DNA from: Thermocatellispora tengchongensis
GTDB lineage: Bacteria > Actinomycetota > Actinomycetes > Streptosporangiales > Streptosporangiaceae
Direction: 5' to 3'
DNA: 64,000 nt
Assembly (NCBI RefSeq): GCF_014202315.1
Contig: NZ_JACHGN010000001.1
Coordinates: forward strand, 147,757 to 211,756
This document shows, in pieces, positions 18,611 through 27,410 of the stretch (positions within the stretch are counted from its first letter, which is position 1; every line of letters begins with the position of its first letter). The notes under the pieces are model-generated. The model was not told the DNA's origin, searched no databases, and saw only the letters and a program-made list of their open reading frames with translations. The translations under genes and the position numbers were made by a program.

Positions 18611-20071
18611 TCACAGCCCCTGCGACTCGGCCCAGGCGCGCAGGGCCTCCTCGGCGGCGTCCTTGCCGATCAGGCCCTTGTCCAGGCGCATGTCGAGCAG
18701 GAACTTGTACGCCTTGCCGACCACCGGCCCCGGCCCGATGCCCAGGATGCGCTGGATCTCGTTGCCGTCGAGCTCGGGGCGGATCTTGGCCAGCTCCTCC
18801 TCCTCGGCCAGCCGGGCGATCCGCTCCTCCAGGTGGTCGTAGGTGCGCGAGAGCGCCAGCGCCTTGCGCTTGTTGCGGGTGGTGCAGTCGGCCCGGGTCA
18901 GCTTGTGCAGTCGGTCCAGCAGGTGCCCGGCGTCGCGTACGTAGCGGCGTACGGCGCTGTCGGTCCACTCGCCGGTGCCGTAGCCGTGGAAGCGCAGGTG
19001 CAGCTCCACCAGCCGCGCCACGTCGGCCACGACGTCCTTGGGGAACTTCAGCTCACTGAGCCGCTTCTTGGCCATCTGCGCGCCCACCACCTCGTGGTGG
19101 TGGAAGGAGACCCGCCCGCCCGGCTCGTGCCTGCGCGTCTTGGGCTTGCCGATGTCGTGCAGCAGCGCCGCCCAGCGCAGCACCCGGTCGGGGCCGCTCT
19201 CCTCCAGCGCGATGGCCTGCTCCAGCACGATCAGCGTGTGCTCGTAGACGTCCTTGTGCCGGTGGTGCTCGTCGATCTCCAGGCGCAGCTTGGGCAGCTC
19301 CGGCAGCACGTGCGCGGCCAGCCCGGAATCGACCAGCAGGGTCAGGCCCCGGCGCGGGTGGGCGCCCTGGATCAGCTTGTCCAGCTCGGCCTGGATGCGC
19401 TCGGCCGAGACGATCTCGATCCGCTCGGCCATGCGCTTCACGGCCTCGAACGTCGGCGGGTCGATGCTGAACCCGAGCTGGGCGGCGAACCTGGCCGCGC
19501 GCAGCATGCGCAGCGGGTCGTCGTCGAAGGACCGCTCCGGCGGGCCGGGCGTGCGCAGCACCTTGGCCGCCAGATCGGCCAGGCCGCCGTACGGATCGAC
19601 GAAGTCGGCGGGCTCGCGCGCGGGCAGCCGCACCGCCATCGCGTTGACCGCGAAGTCGCGCCGCGACAGGTCCTCGCCCAGGTCGTCGCCGTACGCCACC
19701 TCGGGCTTGCGCGACTTCGGGTCGTACGCCTCGCTCCGGTACGTCGTGATCTCCAGCAGGAGGCCGCCCTTGCGCACCCCCACCGTGCCGAAGTCGATCC
19801 CGATCGTCCAGACCGAGTCGGCCCAGTCGCGCACGATCTCCAGCACCCGCTCGGGCCTGGCGTCTGTGGTCAGGTCGAGGTCGTTTCCGGCGCGGCCGAG
19901 GAACACGTCGCGTACGGAGCCGCCGACGAGGGCCAGCTCGTGCCCCTTGGCGGCGAAGATCTCACCGAGTTCCCCGGCGATCGGGGAGATGCGGCGGAAC
20001 AGGTCCATGAGCGGCACGGCCGGACGCGCCGGGGACTCCGGCGCGCTCCGGGTCAGATTCGATTCGGACAA
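18611..20071 (-). CDS. cca: CCA tRNA nucleotidyltransferase
   Basis: This 486-residue class II nucleotidyltransferase adds or repairs the 3' CCA of tRNAs. The head has LALVGGSVRDVFLGR and the catalytic DLDLTTDARPE, then RRDFAVNAMAV and the amino-acid-like EDxxR region DDDPLRMLRAARFAAQLGF. An HD domain follows (WAALLHDIGKPKTR with FHHHEVVGA), which may give phosphatase activity. I chose a TTG start at 20071 with AAGGA ten bases upstream; an ATG at 20008 gives 465 residues but lacks an SD. The gene is 15 bp from bioA. Its position next to the membrane genes at 20.2-24.7 kb is conserved in actinomycetes. Confidence 0.92.
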   Translation of the reverse strand: MSESNLTRSAPESPARPAVPLMDLFRRISPIAGELGEIFAAKGHELALVGGSVRDVFLGRAGNDLDLTTDARPERVLEIVRDWADSVWTIGIDFGTVGVRKGGLLLEITTYRSEAYDPKSRKPEVAYGDDLGEDLSRRDFAVNAMAVRLPAREPADFVDPYGGLADLAAKVLRTPGPPERSFDDDPLRMLRAARFAAQLGFSIDPPTFEAVKRMAERIEIVSAERIQAELDKLIQGAHPRRGLTLLVDSGLAAHVLPELPKLRLEIDEHHRHKDVYEHTLIVLEQAIALEESGPDRVLRWAALLHDIGKPKTRRHEPGGRVSFHHHEVVGAQMAKKRLSELKFPKDVVADVARLVELHLRFHGYGTGEWTDSAVRRYVRDAGHLLDRLHKLTRADCTTRNKRKALALSRTYDHLEERIARLAEEEELAKIRPELDGNEIQRILGIGPGPVVGKAYKFLLDMRLDKGLIGKDAAEEALRAWAESQGL

Positions 20072-20223
20072 GCTGGGTAGGTCCTTCGGGTACGGAGAAT
20101 GTTCTCCCCGGCCATACCTGGTGTAACCCGTCGGATGTACACCGTCGGCGGTCACCGGGCCACGGTCGATCAGTAGTTCGGACAGACCGTCGGAGGTCGT
20201 GCGACGAGGCTAGGAGCGCGCAT

Positions 20224-20793
20224 ATGAAGGACGCCCTCGCGATCCATCGATGGCTCCTCGCACACCAAGTCCATCATGAGATCGTACGCCTTCCGCGGGC
20301 GCTGACGTCCGCCAGGGAGCTTCCGGACGTTCTCGGCGCCGATCCCGCCGACTGTCTGGAGGTCACGGTCTTCGAGGTGGACACGCGTGTCGGGCTCGAA
20401 CCGGTCGCCGTGTTGTCCTCCGTCGCCGCGCCGCCGAGCCCCGGCATCGTGGGCGCGATTCTGGGCGCCCGCAAGGTGCGCCCCGCGCCCGCGTTCCTGG
20501 TCAACGCCGCCACCGAGTACGCCGACGGCCTGGTGTGCCCGCTGCTGCTCCCCGAGACGCTCGCCCTGCTCATCGACGAGCGGTTGTACGTCGGCCAGGA
20601 GGAACACGCCGGTCAAGGCGGCGCGAGGCTGTTCCGCACGCCCACCGGCGAGCGCCACACCGCGCTGTCCATCCGGGCCGCCGACCTGCTCTCCCTCGTC
20701 TCCGGCAAGCGGCTGGACCTCGCCCCCCGGCGGCCCCTGCCGGTTGCCGGCGTACCGCGTCAGGCGCACCCCCGGGCGGTGCGGAGGCCATAG
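20224..20793 (+). CDS. YbaK/ProX-like aminoacyl-tRNA deacylase domain protein
   Basis: This 189-residue protein resembles the YbaK/EbsC editing domain, which hydrolyses mischarged aminoacyl-tRNAs such as Cys-tRNA(Pro). Matching parts are ALAIHRWLLAHQVHHEIVRLP at the start, CPLLLPETLALLIDE in the middle and FRTPTGERHTALSIRAADLL near the end. The family lysine usually found in the active pocket is not obvious, so enzymatic activity is less certain. The ATG has AGGAG in good position. The last ~20 residues are basic and Pro/Arg-rich. Confidence 0.7.
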   Translation: MKDALAIHRWLLAHQVHHEIVRLPRALTSARELPDVLGADPADCLEVTVFEVDTRVGLEPVAVLSSVAAPPSPGIVGAILGARKVRPAPAFLVNAATEYADGLVCPLLLPETLALLIDERLYVGQEEHAGQGGARLFRTPTGERHTALSIRAADLLSLVSGKRLDLAPRRPLPVAGVPRQAHPRAVRRP

Positions 20794-20832
20794 CATTGCG
20801 GGCGTGCGCCGTACTCGAACCCGGGCCGGCAC

Positions 20833-23085
20833 GTGATCCGCGAAGCCGCGCTGCTGACCGCCCTGACCGCCACGCTCCTCGCTCCCGCGGCGAGCGCGGC
20901 GGCGGCCACGGCTGCCACCGCGACCCCCGGCCCGGCCGCCACGGCGACCGCGAACGCCGAGCAGGGCAGGGGGGCCCGCCAGACCCCGCCGCTGGTCATC
21001 GAGTCGATCACGCCCGACGTGCCCCGCGAGCGCGCCACCGAGATCAAGATCTCCGGCACGTACGTCAACAACACCGGCGCGCCGCTGTACAACCTGCGGC
21101 TACGGCTGCGCAACTCCCCCACGCCGCTGGCGAGCCGGGCCGAGATGGCCGCCTACCAGGCCGGCCAGGGGCCGCCTGACCGCGCGTCGCTGTCGGCCTC
21201 CATGCAGATCCCCTCCCTCGCCGCGGGGGCGAAGCAGGAGTGGGAGTTCACCGTCTCCCCCGCCCAGATGGAGCAGTGGCGGTTCGGGGTCTACCCCCTG
21301 GCCGTCGAGGTGGTCGACTCCCTGGGCCGCTCGCTGGCGCTGCAGCGCACGTTCATGCCGTTCGCCCCCAAGGACCACAAGGTCGCGCGGAGCAAGCTGA
21401 GCGTGGTGCTGCCGCTGGTGGACGCCCGGCCGCGGCGCAGCGACGACCGCACCTTCCTCGACGACGACCTGCGCACCTCCCTGGCCTCCGGCGGGCGCCT
21501 GGCCGACCTGCTGAAGCTGGTCCAGAGCACCGCCTCGGCCAAGAACGTCACCTGGATGGTCGATCCGTCCCTGCTCGACGACGTCAACGCGATGACCGCG
21601 GCGTACACCGTGGGCACCGGCGCCGACGCGCAACGGCGTCCCGCCGAACCGGCCGCGGCGCCCTGGCTCGACGGGCTGCGCACCGCGCTCGCCAACACCT
21701 CGGTCTTCGCCGCGCCGTACGCCGACCCCGACGTCGCCGCGCTCGTCCACCAGGGCCTCGACACCGCCACCGGCACCGCCATCTCCGCCTCGGCCGAGGT
21801 CGCCAAGCAGATGCTCGGCCGCGACGTGCCCACCGACGTCGCCTGGCCGCCCGGCGGCCTGCTCGACTACGACGCGCTCGACGCGCTCGCGGGCGGCGGC
21901 GTGCGCAGGGTCCTGCTGTCGCAGGACAACCTGCCGCCCGACCCGTCGGTCACCACCACGCCCGACGCGGTCACCACCCTCGGCAGCGTCTACGGCGACG
22001 TCACCGCGGTGGTCGCCGACCCGGTGCTGAGCCAGGCCCTCGGCGCCGACGTGAGCACGCCCGGGGCCGCGACCCTGGCCAAGCAGCGGTTCGTGGCCGA
22101 GACCGCGATGATCGCCAACGAGGTCCCCGAGACCCCGCGCAACCTCCTGGTCACGCCCTACCGGCGCTGGCACCCCGACCCCGAGTTCGTCTCCGGCCTG
22201 CTGAAGACCGCCGCCGGACTGCCCTGGCTCAGCGGCCAGACCCCGGTCACCGGGCTGAAGCAGCCCAAGACCCCCACCCCGCGCGGCGACCTGACCTACA
22301 CCGACCAGAACCGCCGCGACGAGCTGAGCAAGTCCTACCTCGCCACCGTGAAGAAGACCAGCACCCAGGCCGACCTCACCGCGCTGGTCACCAACGGCGA
22401 CGAGCGGCAGGCGTTCAGCCGGGCCGTGCTGCGGCTGACCTCCTCCGGCTGGCGCGGCGGCACCGGCACCGCGCGCGCCGCCGTCGAGCGCATCGACTCC
22501 GCCATCGCCGACCGCATCGACGACGTGTCGGTCACCGGCACCGAGCAGCCGCGCACGCTCGCCGGCGCCGACGGCGTGGTGCCGATCAGCGTGCACAACT
22601 CACTGCGCGATTCGGTAACGATCCGGGTCGACGTCACCTCGTCCAACCCCAAGCTGCTGGAGATCAGGCCGTACGATCCGGTGGTGCTCGTCGGCGCCAA
22701 CCAGAACCAGACCCTCCAGGTGCCGCTGACCGCGCACACGAGCGGCGAGACCAAGGTGACCGTGCAACTGCGCACCGAGCAGGGCCGGCGCTACGGCCCT
22801 CCGGTCGAGCTGACCGTGCGCACGACCGGCTACACCGGGATCGCGCTGGTGATCGTGGGCGGCGCCCTGTCGGTCATGCTGGCCGCGGTGGTGCTGCGGG
22901 TCCTGCGCCGCAGGTCCCGCCGGGCCGCGAAGGCCGCGAAGGCCGCGAAGGCCGCGAAGGCGGCGAAGGCGGCCCCGGCCGCCAAGGCGTCCGGCGAGCA
23001 GCGGCCCCCGGCCGGCGCCGAGGGCGAGAAGACGGGCACGACGCACGACCCCGCACAGCGGGTCGGCGGCGGAGACAACACATGA
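20833..23085 (+). CDS. DUF6049 family secreted/membrane-anchored protein
   Basis: This 750-residue protein has an N-terminal signal peptide (AALLTALTATLLAPAASA), a large extracellular part, one transmembrane segment near residue 675 (GYTGIALVIVGGALSVMLAAVVLRVL) and a cytoplasmic tail of KAA repeats encoded by 9-bp units at about 22923-22976. Such proteins sit directly upstream of murJ in Streptomyces and Mycobacterium (Rv3909-like), so a role in cell-wall assembly is inferred, not shown. The lumenal part has beta-sandwich-like segments (KISGTYVNNTGAPLYNLRL, VTIRVDVTSSNPKLLEI). It starts with GTG at 20833 and is 21 bp from murJ. Confidence 0.8.
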   Translation: MIREAALLTALTATLLAPAASAAAATAATATPGPAATATANAEQGRGARQTPPLVIESITPDVPRERATEIKISGTYVNNTGAPLYNLRLRLRNSPTPLASRAEMAAYQAGQGPPDRASLSASMQIPSLAAGAKQEWEFTVSPAQMEQWRFGVYPLAVEVVDSLGRSLALQRTFMPFAPKDHKVARSKLSVVLPLVDARPRRSDDRTFLDDDLRTSLASGGRLADLLKLVQSTASAKNVTWMVDPSLLDDVNAMTAAYTVGTGADAQRRPAEPAAAPWLDGLRTALANTSVFAAPYADPDVAALVHQGLDTATGTAISASAEVAKQMLGRDVPTDVAWPPGGLLDYDALDALAGGGVRRVLLSQDNLPPDPSVTTTPDAVTTLGSVYGDVTAVVADPVLSQALGADVSTPGAATLAKQRFVAETAMIANEVPETPRNLLVTPYRRWHPDPEFVSGLLKTAAGLPWLSGQTPVTGLKQPKTPTPRGDLTYTDQNRRDELSKSYLATVKKTSTQADLTALVTNGDERQAFSRAVLRLTSSGWRGGTGTARAAVERIDSAIADRIDDVSVTGTEQPRTLAGADGVVPISVHNSLRDSVTIRVDVTSSNPKLLEIRPYDPVVLVGANQNQTLQVPLTAHTSGETKVTVQLRTEQGRRYGPPVELTVRTTGYTGIALVIVGGALSVMLAAVVLRVLRRRSRRAAKAAKAAKAAKAAKAAPAAKASGEQRPPAGAEGEKTGTTHDPAQRVGGGDNT

Positions 23086-23106
23086 GCGAAGAGGCATGAG
23101 CGAGGA

Positions 23107-24711
23107 ATGAGCAGGGTGCTGCGCGCGGGCGCGATCATGGCGGCGGGCACCCTCGTGTCCCGCGTCACCGGCTTCCTGCGTACGGCCGTGCTGGCCGCGG
23201 CCATCGGCACGGCCGCGCTCGGCGACGCGTACAACGTGGCCTACACCATCCCGCTGATCCTGTTCGACCTGCTCATCGGTGGTGTGCTGAGCAGCGTCAT
23301 CGTGCCCATGATCGTACGGGCGCAGCGGAACGACCCCGACGGCGGGCGGGCGTACGAGCAGCGGCTGATGACGCTGGCGATCCTGGCGCTGACCGCGGTG
23401 GCGGTGCTCGCGGTGGCGCTCGCCCCGCAGATCGTCGATCTCTACACCGACGACTGGACGGGCCCCAAGCGCGAGGCCGCGGTGACGCTGGCCCGGTTCA
23501 TCCTGCCGCAGATCGCCTTCTTCGGGATCGGCGCCCTGGCCGGGGCGATCCTCAACACCCGCGACCGCTTCGCCGCCCCGATGTGGGCCCCGGTGCTGAA
23601 CAACCTCGTCATGATCGCGGTCGGCCTGCTCTACCTGGTCGTCAGCGACGCGGGCAGCGCCGTGGAGGAGGTCACCCGCTCCGACCTGGCGCTGCTCGGC
23701 CTGGGCACCACGGCCGGCATCGTGGTCCAGTGCCTGGCCCTGGTGATCTCGCTGCACCGCGTGGGCTTCCGCTTCCGCCCCCGCTTCGACCTGCGCAACG
23801 CGGGCCTGGGCGAGATGGGCCGCACCGCCACCTGGACCTTCGCGTACGTCGGGATCAGCCAGGCCAGCTTCTGGGTCACCACCAAGCTCGCCACCGGCGC
23901 CGGCGACATGGCCCCCGGGGCCGGCAACGCCGCCTACTCCTACGCCTGGCAGCTCTTCCAGCTCCCCTACGGCATCATCGCCGTCTCGGTGATCACCGCG
24001 ATGCTCCCCCGCATGAGCCGCTCGGTCGCCGACGGCCAGTACGACATGGTCCGCGAGGAGTTCTCCAGCGGCGTACGCCTGGTCTCCTCGGTCATCGTCC
24101 CGTCGGGCCTGCTGCTGATGGTCCTCGGCCCCGCCCTCACCGTGATCATCTTCGGCCACGGCAACATGACCACCCAGGACGCCATCTACATCGGCAACGT
24201 GCTCCAGGTCTTCGGCCTGGCGCTGGTGCCGTTCTCGGTCTTCCAGCTCCTGCTGCGCGTGTTCTACAGCTTCGGCGACACCCGCACCCCGGCCCTGATC
24301 GCCCTGGCGAACGCCGCGGTCAGCGCCGGGCTGAGCCTGCTGGCCTACCTCACCCTCCCGGCCGAGTACATCGTCATGGGCCTGGCCTTCTCCTTCACCG
24401 TCACCTACATCGCCGGCGGCACCATCACCTGGATGCTCGCCAGCCGCAGGGTGGGCGGCCTGGACGGCCGCCGCGTCGCCGCGTCCCTGACCAGAATGTA
24501 CGTCGCCGCGATCCCCACCGCCGCCCTGGCCCTGGCCGTCCTGTGGGCCGTGGAGACCTTCGCCGGCCTCACCCTGCTCTCCAGCCTGATCATCCTCGTA
24601 GCGGGCGGCGGCCTCGGCGGCCTGCTCTACCTGGCCATCTCCCACAGGATGCGCATCCCCGAGATCCGCTCCATAGTCGGCCTGGTAGCCGGCCGCCTCG
24701 GCAGAGGCTAG
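23107..24711 (+). CDS. murJ: Lipid II flippase MurJ (MviN)
   Basis: This 534-residue polytopic protein has about fourteen transmembrane segments and flips lipid II to the outer face for peptidoglycan synthesis. Family marks are MAAGTLVSRVTGFLRTAVLAA, GDAYNVAYTIPLILFDLLIGG, FGIGALAGAILNTRDRFAAPMWAPVLNN and QLPYGIIAVSVITAMLPRMSR. In Mycobacterium MurJ carries a fused C-terminal pseudokinase. Here the protein stops after the membrane region and the pseudokinase is a separate gene about 530 bp downstream. The SD is GAGGA just before the ATG. Confidence 0.95.
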   Translation: MSRVLRAGAIMAAGTLVSRVTGFLRTAVLAAAIGTAALGDAYNVAYTIPLILFDLLIGGVLSSVIVPMIVRAQRNDPDGGRAYEQRLMTLAILALTAVAVLAVALAPQIVDLYTDDWTGPKREAAVTLARFILPQIAFFGIGALAGAILNTRDRFAAPMWAPVLNNLVMIAVGLLYLVVSDAGSAVEEVTRSDLALLGLGTTAGIVVQCLALVISLHRVGFRFRPRFDLRNAGLGEMGRTATWTFAYVGISQASFWVTTKLATGAGDMAPGAGNAAYSYAWQLFQLPYGIIAVSVITAMLPRMSRSVADGQYDMVREEFSSGVRLVSSVIVPSGLLLMVLGPALTVIIFGHGNMTTQDAIYIGNVLQVFGLALVPFSVFQLLLRVFYSFGDTRTPALIALANAAVSAGLSLLAYLTLPAEYIVMGLAFSFTVTYIAGGTITWMLASRRVGGLDGRRVAASLTRMYVAAIPTAALALAVLWAVETFAGLTLLSSLIILVAGGGLGGLLYLAISHRMRIPEIRSIVGLVAGRLGRG

Positions 24712-24795
24712 GCCCTCCGCCACCGCGCCAGGCGGGCCGAGGACTCACCCGGAAGCGGGCGATCCTCCCTCGTTCCCGCCAGGTGGGTTGTGGTG

Positions 24796-24912
24796 GCTTG
24801 GGCGCGGGTCGTGTCTGGAGGAGGAGCGCAGGGAGCGAAGCGACCGGAGCGACGAGGGAAGACACGACCCTGCGAGGCGCCCAAGCCCGCGTATTGCGAA
24901 GCAATCGCAATA
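24796..24912. repeat. Compound inverted-repeat element between murJ and the pseudokinase gene
   Basis: An imperfect long hairpin spans 24796-24886. The outer arms GCTTGGGCGC / GCGCCCAAGC and inner arms GGGTCGTGTCT / AGACACGACCC match exactly, with a 6-base bulge on one side and a purine-rich loop. A second hairpin, TATTGCGA-AGCAA-TCGCAATA, follows at 24892-24912. The loop carries GAGCGAAGCGACCGGAGCGA. It could act as the murJ terminator, but its structure looks more like a dispersed palindromic repeat. The rest of the gap (24913-25240) shows no gene. Confidence 0.65.
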
Positions 24913-25240
24913 AACACAGTAATCTGTTGGGCTCACTCACGCGTCTTGTGGTTTGAGAGAGATCATGGACGTTCGGGACCTTGGGGACCCAGGGGTCGCA
25001 TGTGGCCGACTGGGTCAGGTTTGCGGGCCGGGACAGGTTTCCCTGGGGGAGACCGGCGGAACCGTTCTTCTTGAAGGACGGGCGGAACCGGCTCGGGACT
25101 ACCATGGTGCCCGACACGCGGCGGAATGGAAGCAGGAGGGGCGTGGGCGGATCCACCCGGCATCAGGTGTTGCATGCCGACCTGACTGCGTGGCCCGGCC
25201 ACCGCGGCACGCTTTCTAGGCATGGAACGGTGATCGCCGC

Positions 25241-26752
25241 ATGAGCGCCCCCGCTGTCGAACCAGGCACCCGACTCGCCGAGCGGTTCCGGTTGGAGGAC
25301 CGGGTGGCCGAGGCCGAGGGGGCGACCCTGTGGAAGGCCATCGACGAGGTCCTGGCCCGGCCCGTCGCCGTGCACACCTTCGCGCCCGACTTCCCGCGGA
25401 TCGGCGAGGTCGTCACGGCGGCGCGGGCCGCGAGCAGGCTGTCCGACCCGCGGCTGACCCAGGTGTTCGACGCCGCCGAGGACGACGGCCACTCCTATGT
25501 GGTCAGCGAGTGGGTGACCGGCGAGACGCTGGCCGACCTGCTGTCGGCGGGCCCGCTGGAGGCCGAGCGGGCGGCGGCGCTGGTCGGTGAGGCGGCCGAG
25601 GCGCTGGCCCACGCGCACGAGGCGGGGCTGGCGCACCTGCGGCTGCGGCCCGACCGCCTGGTGTGGACCTCGGGCAGCACGGTGAAGCTGCTCGGCGTCG
25701 GCCTGGACGCGGCGCTGTCCGATCTCTACAGCGACGAGCCCGCGCTGGAGGACACCCAGGGCCTGGGCCGGCTGCTCTACGCCGGGCTGACCGGCCACTG
25801 GCCGGCCGACGACGAGGACTGCGGCCTGCCCATCGCGCCGATGGACGACGGCCACTACCTGTCTCCCCGCCAGGTCACGGCCGGTGTGCCCGGCTACCTC
25901 GACACGATCACCTGCCGGGCGCTGCTGCCCGAGGCGCGGCGCGGCCTGACCCCGCTGACCACGCCCGCCGAGGTCGCCGACGCGCTGAGCGGCGTGCCGC
26001 GGCCGGTCCCGGTGCCGATGGCGGCGAACATGCCGCCCGGGGTGATGCCGGGCGAGGAGGAGGACGTCCGGTTCGAGATGGCGCGGGGCGGTGTCGAGAC
26101 CGGCGCCCCGCTGACCCTCGCGCCCCCGCCGCCGCGGCGGCGTCCCGGCGTGCTGAACCGGGCCCTGATGACGCTCGTCGTGCTGCTGGTGATGGTGGCC
26201 GTCGGGCTCGGCGCGTGGACCCTGGGCCGCAACCTCGGCTCTCCCAGCGCCACCCCCACCACCGGCCCGACGCCCACTCCGACCAGCGAGACCGCCAAGG
26301 CCGAGCCGATCAAGGCCAAGAGCGCCCGCGGCTTCGACCCGCGCGGCGACCGCGAGGAGCACCAGGAGATCGCCCGCAACGCGATCGACGGCAAGGGCTC
26401 CACCGAGTGGCACACCGAGAACTACAACGAGCCCGACCTCGGCCCGCTGAAGGGCGGGGTGGGCCTGATTCTCGACATGGGCAAGTCCGTGAAGGTGTCC
26501 GAGGTCGAGATCACGCTGGGCAAGGCGTCCGGCGCCGACCTGGAGCTTCGGGTCGGCGACACGGCCGAGCTGGGCGAGCTGAAGACGGTGGCCAAGGAGA
26601 AGGACGCCGACGGCGGGAAGATCACCATGACGCCCGACGAATCCGCAAGCGGTCGGTACGTTTTGATCTGGTTTACTCGGGTTCCGGCCGATCAAGGAGA
26701 AAATCGTGGCACCATCTATGACGTAGTGGTCTACTCCCCCGGATCGGCATAG
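25241..26752 (+). CDS. Membrane-anchored pseudokinase with discoidin-like outer domain
   Basis: This 503-residue protein has a kinase-like domain (about 1-250), a transmembrane helix near 312-330 (NRALMTLVVLLVMVAVGLGAWTLG) and an extracellular domain. The kinase fold lacks catalytic residues: the VAIK lysine is replaced (VAVHTF), HRDLKP is HLRLRP, and DFG is degraded to GVG. The outer domain (RNAIDGKGSTEWHTE, GLILDMGKSVKVSEVEITLGK) resembles a discoidin/F5-8 sugar-binding fold. In mycobacteria the equivalent MviN pseudokinase is bound by FhaA after PknB phosphorylation and restrains wall synthesis. A similar role is inferred here. It is 13 bp upstream of sigM. Confidence 0.85.
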   Translation: MSAPAVEPGTRLAERFRLEDRVAEAEGATLWKAIDEVLARPVAVHTFAPDFPRIGEVVTAARAASRLSDPRLTQVFDAAEDDGHSYVVSEWVTGETLADLLSAGPLEAERAAALVGEAAEALAHAHEAGLAHLRLRPDRLVWTSGSTVKLLGVGLDAALSDLYSDEPALEDTQGLGRLLYAGLTGHWPADDEDCGLPIAPMDDGHYLSPRQVTAGVPGYLDTITCRALLPEARRGLTPLTTPAEVADALSGVPRPVPVPMAANMPPGVMPGEEEDVRFEMARGGVETGAPLTLAPPPPRRRPGVLNRALMTLVVLLVMVAVGLGAWTLGRNLGSPSATPTTGPTPTPTSETAKAEPIKAKSARGFDPRGDREEHQEIARNAIDGKGSTEWHTENYNEPDLGPLKGGVGLILDMGKSVKVSEVEITLGKASGADLELRVGDTAELGELKTVAKEKDADGGKITMTPDESASGRYVLIWFTRVPADQGENRGTIYDVVVYSPGSA

Positions 26753-26765
26753 CAGGACTCTCCTT

Positions 26766-27410
26766 GTGAATTCACCACCCGAGACCCCGCCGGAGGCGGA
26801 GCGTACGGCGCGGTCCCCCCTGACCGACGCCGAACTGCTCACGCGCCACATCGGCGGGGACCCGCACGCGTTCAGCGAGATCGTCAAGCGCCACCGGGAC
26901 CGCATGTGGGCGGTGGCCCTGCGCACGCTGGGCGACCCCGACGAGGCGGCCGACGCCGTCCAGGATGCCTTCGTCTCCGCCTATCGCAAGGCCGAGAGCT
27001 TCCGCGGCGAGGCCGCGGTCACGACGTGGCTGCACCGCATCGTGGTCAACGCGTGCCTGGACCGCATGCGCCGCAAGTCCGTACGCCCGGTCGCCGACGA
27101 CGAGCTGATCGAGGCCGCGGAGCGCGACACCCCGATGCCGGACCAGACCGGCGAGCGAGAGGTCTCGATGGAGGTGTCCGCGGCGCTCAAGGCGCTGCCG
27201 GCCGACCAGCGGGCCGCGCTCGTGCTGGTGGACATGATGGGCTATTCGGTGGAGGACGCCGCTCACGTGCTGCAAGTGCCCAGTGGAACGGTGAAGAGCA
27301 GATGCGCCCGCGGAAGGGCGAAACTTGCCCCGATTCTTTCGCATCTGCGGAACCGATCCAACCTCACTCGCGTCTCATCCGCGAAGGGAGCAGAACTTCG
27401 TGACGGGTGA
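26766..27410 (+). CDS. sigM: RNA polymerase ECF sigma factor SigM
   Basis: This 214-residue ECF sigma factor has region 2 at about 20-95 (DPHAFSEIVKRHRDRMWAVALRTLGDPDEAADAVQDAFVSAYRKAESFRGEAAVTTWLHRIVVNACLDRMRR type layout) and region 4 at about 135-190 (ALKALPADQRAALVLVDMMG, VPSGTVKSRCARGRAKL). Position between the murJ/pseudokinase genes and trxBA matches sigM of Streptomyces and Mycobacterium. It starts with GTG and overlaps the anti-sigma gene by 11 bp, so the pair is coupled. It presumably responds to envelope or redox stress; its own target promoters are not visible in the window. Confidence 0.92.
   Translation: MNSPPETPPEAERTARSPLTDAELLTRHIGGDPHAFSEIVKRHRDRMWAVALRTLGDPDEAADAVQDAFVSAYRKAESFRGEAAVTTWLHRIVVNACLDRMRRKSVRPVADDELIEAAERDTPMPDQTGEREVSMEVSAALKALPADQRAALVLVDMMGYSVEDAAHVLQVPSGTVKSRCARGRAKLAPILSHLRNRSNLTRVSSAKGAELRDG

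Noticed and set aside
24796-24886. Insertion-sequence ends
   Set aside because: The inverted arms enclose only about 50 bp, no transposase is nearby, and no target duplication was found.
25058-25090. SigM or SigE-type promoter (GGAACC box) before the pseudokinase gene
   Set aside because: Two GGAACC motifs are present, but no matching -10 (CGTT/CGTC) lies at the proper distance.
24913-25240. Short genes on either strand in the murJ-pseudokinase gap
   Set aside because: Frames lack SD sites, have no recognisable domains, and overlap one another on both strands.
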